From Thermoplasmatales archaeon (lineage in GTDB: Archaea; Thermoplasmatota; E2; DHVEG-1): 5,713 bases of DNA. The notes below the pieces were generated by a model. It was not told the DNA's origin. It was given only the letters and a program-made list of their open reading frames with translations, and did not search any database. Both the position numbers and the translations under genes were made by a program. The stretch spans positions 1 through 5,713 of the forward strand of contig JAGMDE010000111.1 of the NCBI GenBank assembly GCA_023128855.1, given 5' to 3'. Of this stretch, positions 4,165 to 5,713 are shown piece by piece; the first letter of the stretch is position 1; the number at the start of each line of letters is the position of its first letter.

Positions 4165-5367
4165 ATGGGGGAAAACTTAATTATGAATCGAAATCCAAAT
4201 GCATTTTTGAAAGAAGAATATGATGAGCTTGTTAAGAATAGCTTTGACTGGAAACTCAGAATTCTCGAAACTGGATCAACTCCACATTCTGTAGTTGATG
4301 GAAAAGAAGTAATTATGCTCTGTTCAAACAATTACTTGAATCTTAGCAACCATCCTAAACTAATGCAGAGCGCAATTGATGCAACTAAAAAGTTTGGTGC
4401 AGGATCTGGCTCAGTAAGAGCAATTGCAGGTACAATGAAAATTCATATGGAAGTAGAAAAACGACTTGCTAAATTCAAAAGAACCGAATCCTCACTTATA
4501 TATCAAACAGGTTTTGCTGCAAATGCAGGGCTTATCCCTCAACTTGCTGGAAAAGGAGATGTTATTATTTCTGACGAGTTAAACCATGGCAGTATAATCG
4601 ATGGAGTTAGGCTTGCAAAAGCAGATCGTGCGGTATATAAACATAAAGATATGGGTGAACTAGAAAAAGTCTTAAAAGATGCTGATAAAAAATACAATAG
4701 AATTCTTGTAATAACTGATGGTGTTTTCAGCATGGATGGAGATATTGCTCCAATGGGTGAAATCGTAAAAATTTCAAACGAATATGGTGCAATGACCTAT
4801 GTTGATGATGCACATGGCGAAGGAGTTATTGGACCCGATGGACGCGGAATTGGAGCACATTTTGGAATCGAAGGAAAAATAGATGTAGAAATGGGGACTT
4901 TTAGTAAAGCATATGGAGTTGTAGGTGGTCTTGTAGCCGGTAGCCAGGACCTTGTAAACTTTGCATATAACAAATCACGAACATGGCTGCTCTCAGGTTC
5001 ACATCCACCAGCAGTTGCCGGCGCGCAACTAGCAGCAATAAATGTTCTTGAAACAGAACCAGAACACGTAAATAGACTCTGGGATAACACAAAATACTTC
5101 AAAAAAGAATTGAACTCAATGGGCTTTGACATAGGTGAGAGTGAAACACCAATTACACCTGTAATTGTCGGTGAATCAAGCAAGGCAAAAGAGCTTAGCA
5201 ACGGACTCTACGATGAGGGAATTTTTGCCCTACCAATTGTGTTCCCAATGGTCGCAAGAGACAAAGCAAGAATTAGAACAATGATGAACGCAGGACTAAC
5301 CAAAAAGGATCTAGATTATACTTTAGATAAGTTTGAAAAACTTGGAAAGAAGCTAAAGATAATTTAA
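4165..5367 (+). CDS. kbl: PLP-dependent alpha-oxoamine synthase, probable glycine C-acetyltransferase
   Basis: Fold-type I PLP enzyme of the KBL/BioF/ALAS/SPT family, 400 residues, the usual length. As glycine C-acetyltransferase it would interconvert 2-amino-3-oxobutyrate plus CoA with glycine plus acetyl-CoA, the second step of threonine breakdown. Visible are CSNNYLNLSNHP (53-64), GAGSGSVRAIAGT (78-90), His141 in LNHGSIIDG stacking on the PLP ring, DGVFSMDGDIAP (185-196), VDDAHGEGVIG (213-223) with Asp214 and His217, the Schiff-base Lys248 in GTFSKAYGVVGG, and the substrate-carboxylate Arg in RIRTMMNAG (369-377). The family is certain. The substrate is less so: no threonine dehydrogenase lies beside it, and GTFSK also occurs in other members. 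The start could be ATG 4165 or ATG 4183 (residue 7). The latter gives an N-terminus closer to relatives, with GGGGG (4167-4171) 11 bases upstream; neither has a good ribosome site. Confidence 0.85.
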   Translation: MGENLIMNRNPNAFLKEEYDELVKNSFDWKLRILETGSTPHSVVDGKEVIMLCSNNYLNLSNHPKLMQSAIDATKKFGAGSGSVRAIAGTMKIHMEVEKRLAKFKRTESSLIYQTGFAANAGLIPQLAGKGDVIISDELNHGSIIDGVRLAKADRAVYKHKDMGELEKVLKDADKKYNRILVITDGVFSMDGDIAPMGEIVKISNEYGAMTYVDDAHGEGVIGPDGRGIGAHFGIEGKIDVEMGTFSKAYGVVGGLVAGSQDLVNFAYNKSRTWLLSGSHPPAVAGAQLAAINVLETEPEHVNRLWDNTKYFKKELNSMGFDIGESETPITPVIVGESSKAKELSNGLYDEGIFALPIVFPMVARDKARIRTMMNAGLTKKDLDYTLDKFEKLGKKLKII

Positions 5368-5383
5368 GCTTCTTAAACTTTTT
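5347..5383 (+). terminator. Hairpin over the kbl stop codon followed by a T-run
   Basis: AAGAAGCT (5347-5354) pairs with AGCTTCTT (5367-5374) as an 8-base stem with a 12-base loop, and CTTTTT follows at 5378-5383. The stop codon TAA (5365-5367) lies at the loop/stem boundary. It has the shape of a terminator for kbl, but the same bases also overlap the likely promoter of the next gene, so efficiency is uncertain. Confidence 0.4.
5359..5368 (+). promoter_or_regulatory. Candidate TATA box for the VOC gene, overlapping the end of kbl
   Basis: ATAATTTAAG is centred about 25 bases before the ATG at 5388. If used, transcription would begin at the start codon itself, giving a leaderless mRNA, consistent with the absence of any ribosome site upstream of this ATG. 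Confidence 0.35.
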
Positions 5384-5387
5384 AATT

Positions 5388-5713
5388 ATGAAAGAAAAAA
5401 CCGTAATCAAACATGTTGCATTACAATATTCAGATAAGAAACAAGCAGAAATATTTTTTACAGAAATACTAGGATTAACGCTGGAAAAAACATTTACTCT
5501 TACTAAAGAACTTTCAAATGAAATATTTGGAATAATGGAAGAAGTAACAATATATGCCTATGCTGACAAAGAGACATATTTTGAAATATTTATAACTGAT
5601 AAACCATCAAATCATGGCTATGAACATGTATGCATAGAGATTAACAATAAAGAAGAATTCGTAAAACGATGTAAAAAATATGACATAAAGCCAATGTTCA
5701 TAAAAAAAGGTGA
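5388..5713 (+). CDS. VOC superfamily (glyoxalase/bleomycin-resistance fold) protein, partial
   Basis: The first 108 residues of a protein that continues past the right edge. The opening VIKHVALQYSDKKQAEIFFT (6-25) followed by EILGLTLEK (26-34) is the typical first beta-alpha-beta unit of VOC proteins. TYFEIFIT (63-70) and GYEHVCIEI (77-85) supply the later strands. His9, Glu66 and His80 sit where VOC metal ligands usually lie; the fourth would be beyond the edge. Members include glyoxalase I, methylmalonyl-CoA epimerase and dioxygenases, and the sequence seen does not choose between them. It begins 20 bases after the kbl stop. No ribosome site precedes the ATG, so translation is either leaderless or coupled to kbl. 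A functional tie to kbl, whose product aminoacetone can yield methylglyoxal, is tempting but unproven. Confidence 0.8.
   Translation, partial: MKEKTVIKHVALQYSDKKQAEIFFTEILGLTLEKTFTLTKELSNEIFGIMEEVTIYAYADKETYFEIFITDKPSNHGYEHVCIEINNKEEFVKRCKKYDIKPMFIKKG

Noticed and set aside
4539..5201. Several minus-strand open frames inside kbl
   Set aside because: They are antisense to a gene with all catalytic motifs intact; the products are low-complexity Ser/Pro-rich and match nothing I recognise.
1..5713. CRISPR array, tRNA, rRNA, insertion sequence or other mobile element
   Set aside because: No regularly spaced repeats, cloverleaf, rRNA-like stretch, transposase or terminal inverted repeats were seen. 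Composition is even across the window.

Overview
The window looks archaeal. It carries RadA (the archaeal RecA/Rad51 recombinase), methyltransferase subunits of the H4MPT pathway, an archaeal-type ATP-NAD kinase and a DUF5654-like membrane protein. TATA-like boxes sit about 25 nt before the expected transcript starts, T-rich terminators follow genes, and ribosome sites are GGAGG(T)-like. The DNA is AT-rich. A euryarchaeal or Thermoplasmatota-like lineage is my guess; nothing here fixes the phylum.

Left arm (1-912, minus strand): a two-gene operon of a soluble MtrA-like corrinoid protein and an MtrH-like methyltransferase, the latter running off the left edge. mtrH starts immediately after the mtrA stop codon, and its ribosome site lies in the last mtrA codons. 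The membrane helix of canonical MtrA is absent, and no other mtr gene lies in the 912 bases seen. This suggests a cytoplasmic methyl-transfer module between a corrinoid and tetrahydromethanopterin (or tetrahydrofolate), not the sodium-pumping Mtr complex.

Centre (913-3481): a divergent AT-rich promoter region separates mtrA from radA. After radA come a 61-codon basic protein with a strong ribosome site and a GC-rich hairpin terminator, then an ATP-NAD kinase family protein (COG3199 type).

Right arm (3482-5713): a 41-codon acidic protein, an 81-aa two-helix membrane protein (DUF5654-like), a PLP-dependent alpha-oxoamine synthase resembling glycine C-acetyltransferase (kbl), and the start of a VOC/glyoxalase-fold protein cut by the right edge.

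The plus-strand genes appear to be mostly separate transcription units, each with its own candidate TATA box. The three small-protein genes have strong Shine-Dalgarno sites, while radA, the NAD kinase, kbl and the VOC gene have weak or no such sites and predicted short or absent leaders. The MtrA/MtrH pair is the clearest functional system. The small proteins and the Gly-to-Ala change in the RadA Walker A motif are the most open questions. No tRNA, rRNA, CRISPR array or mobile element was seen.
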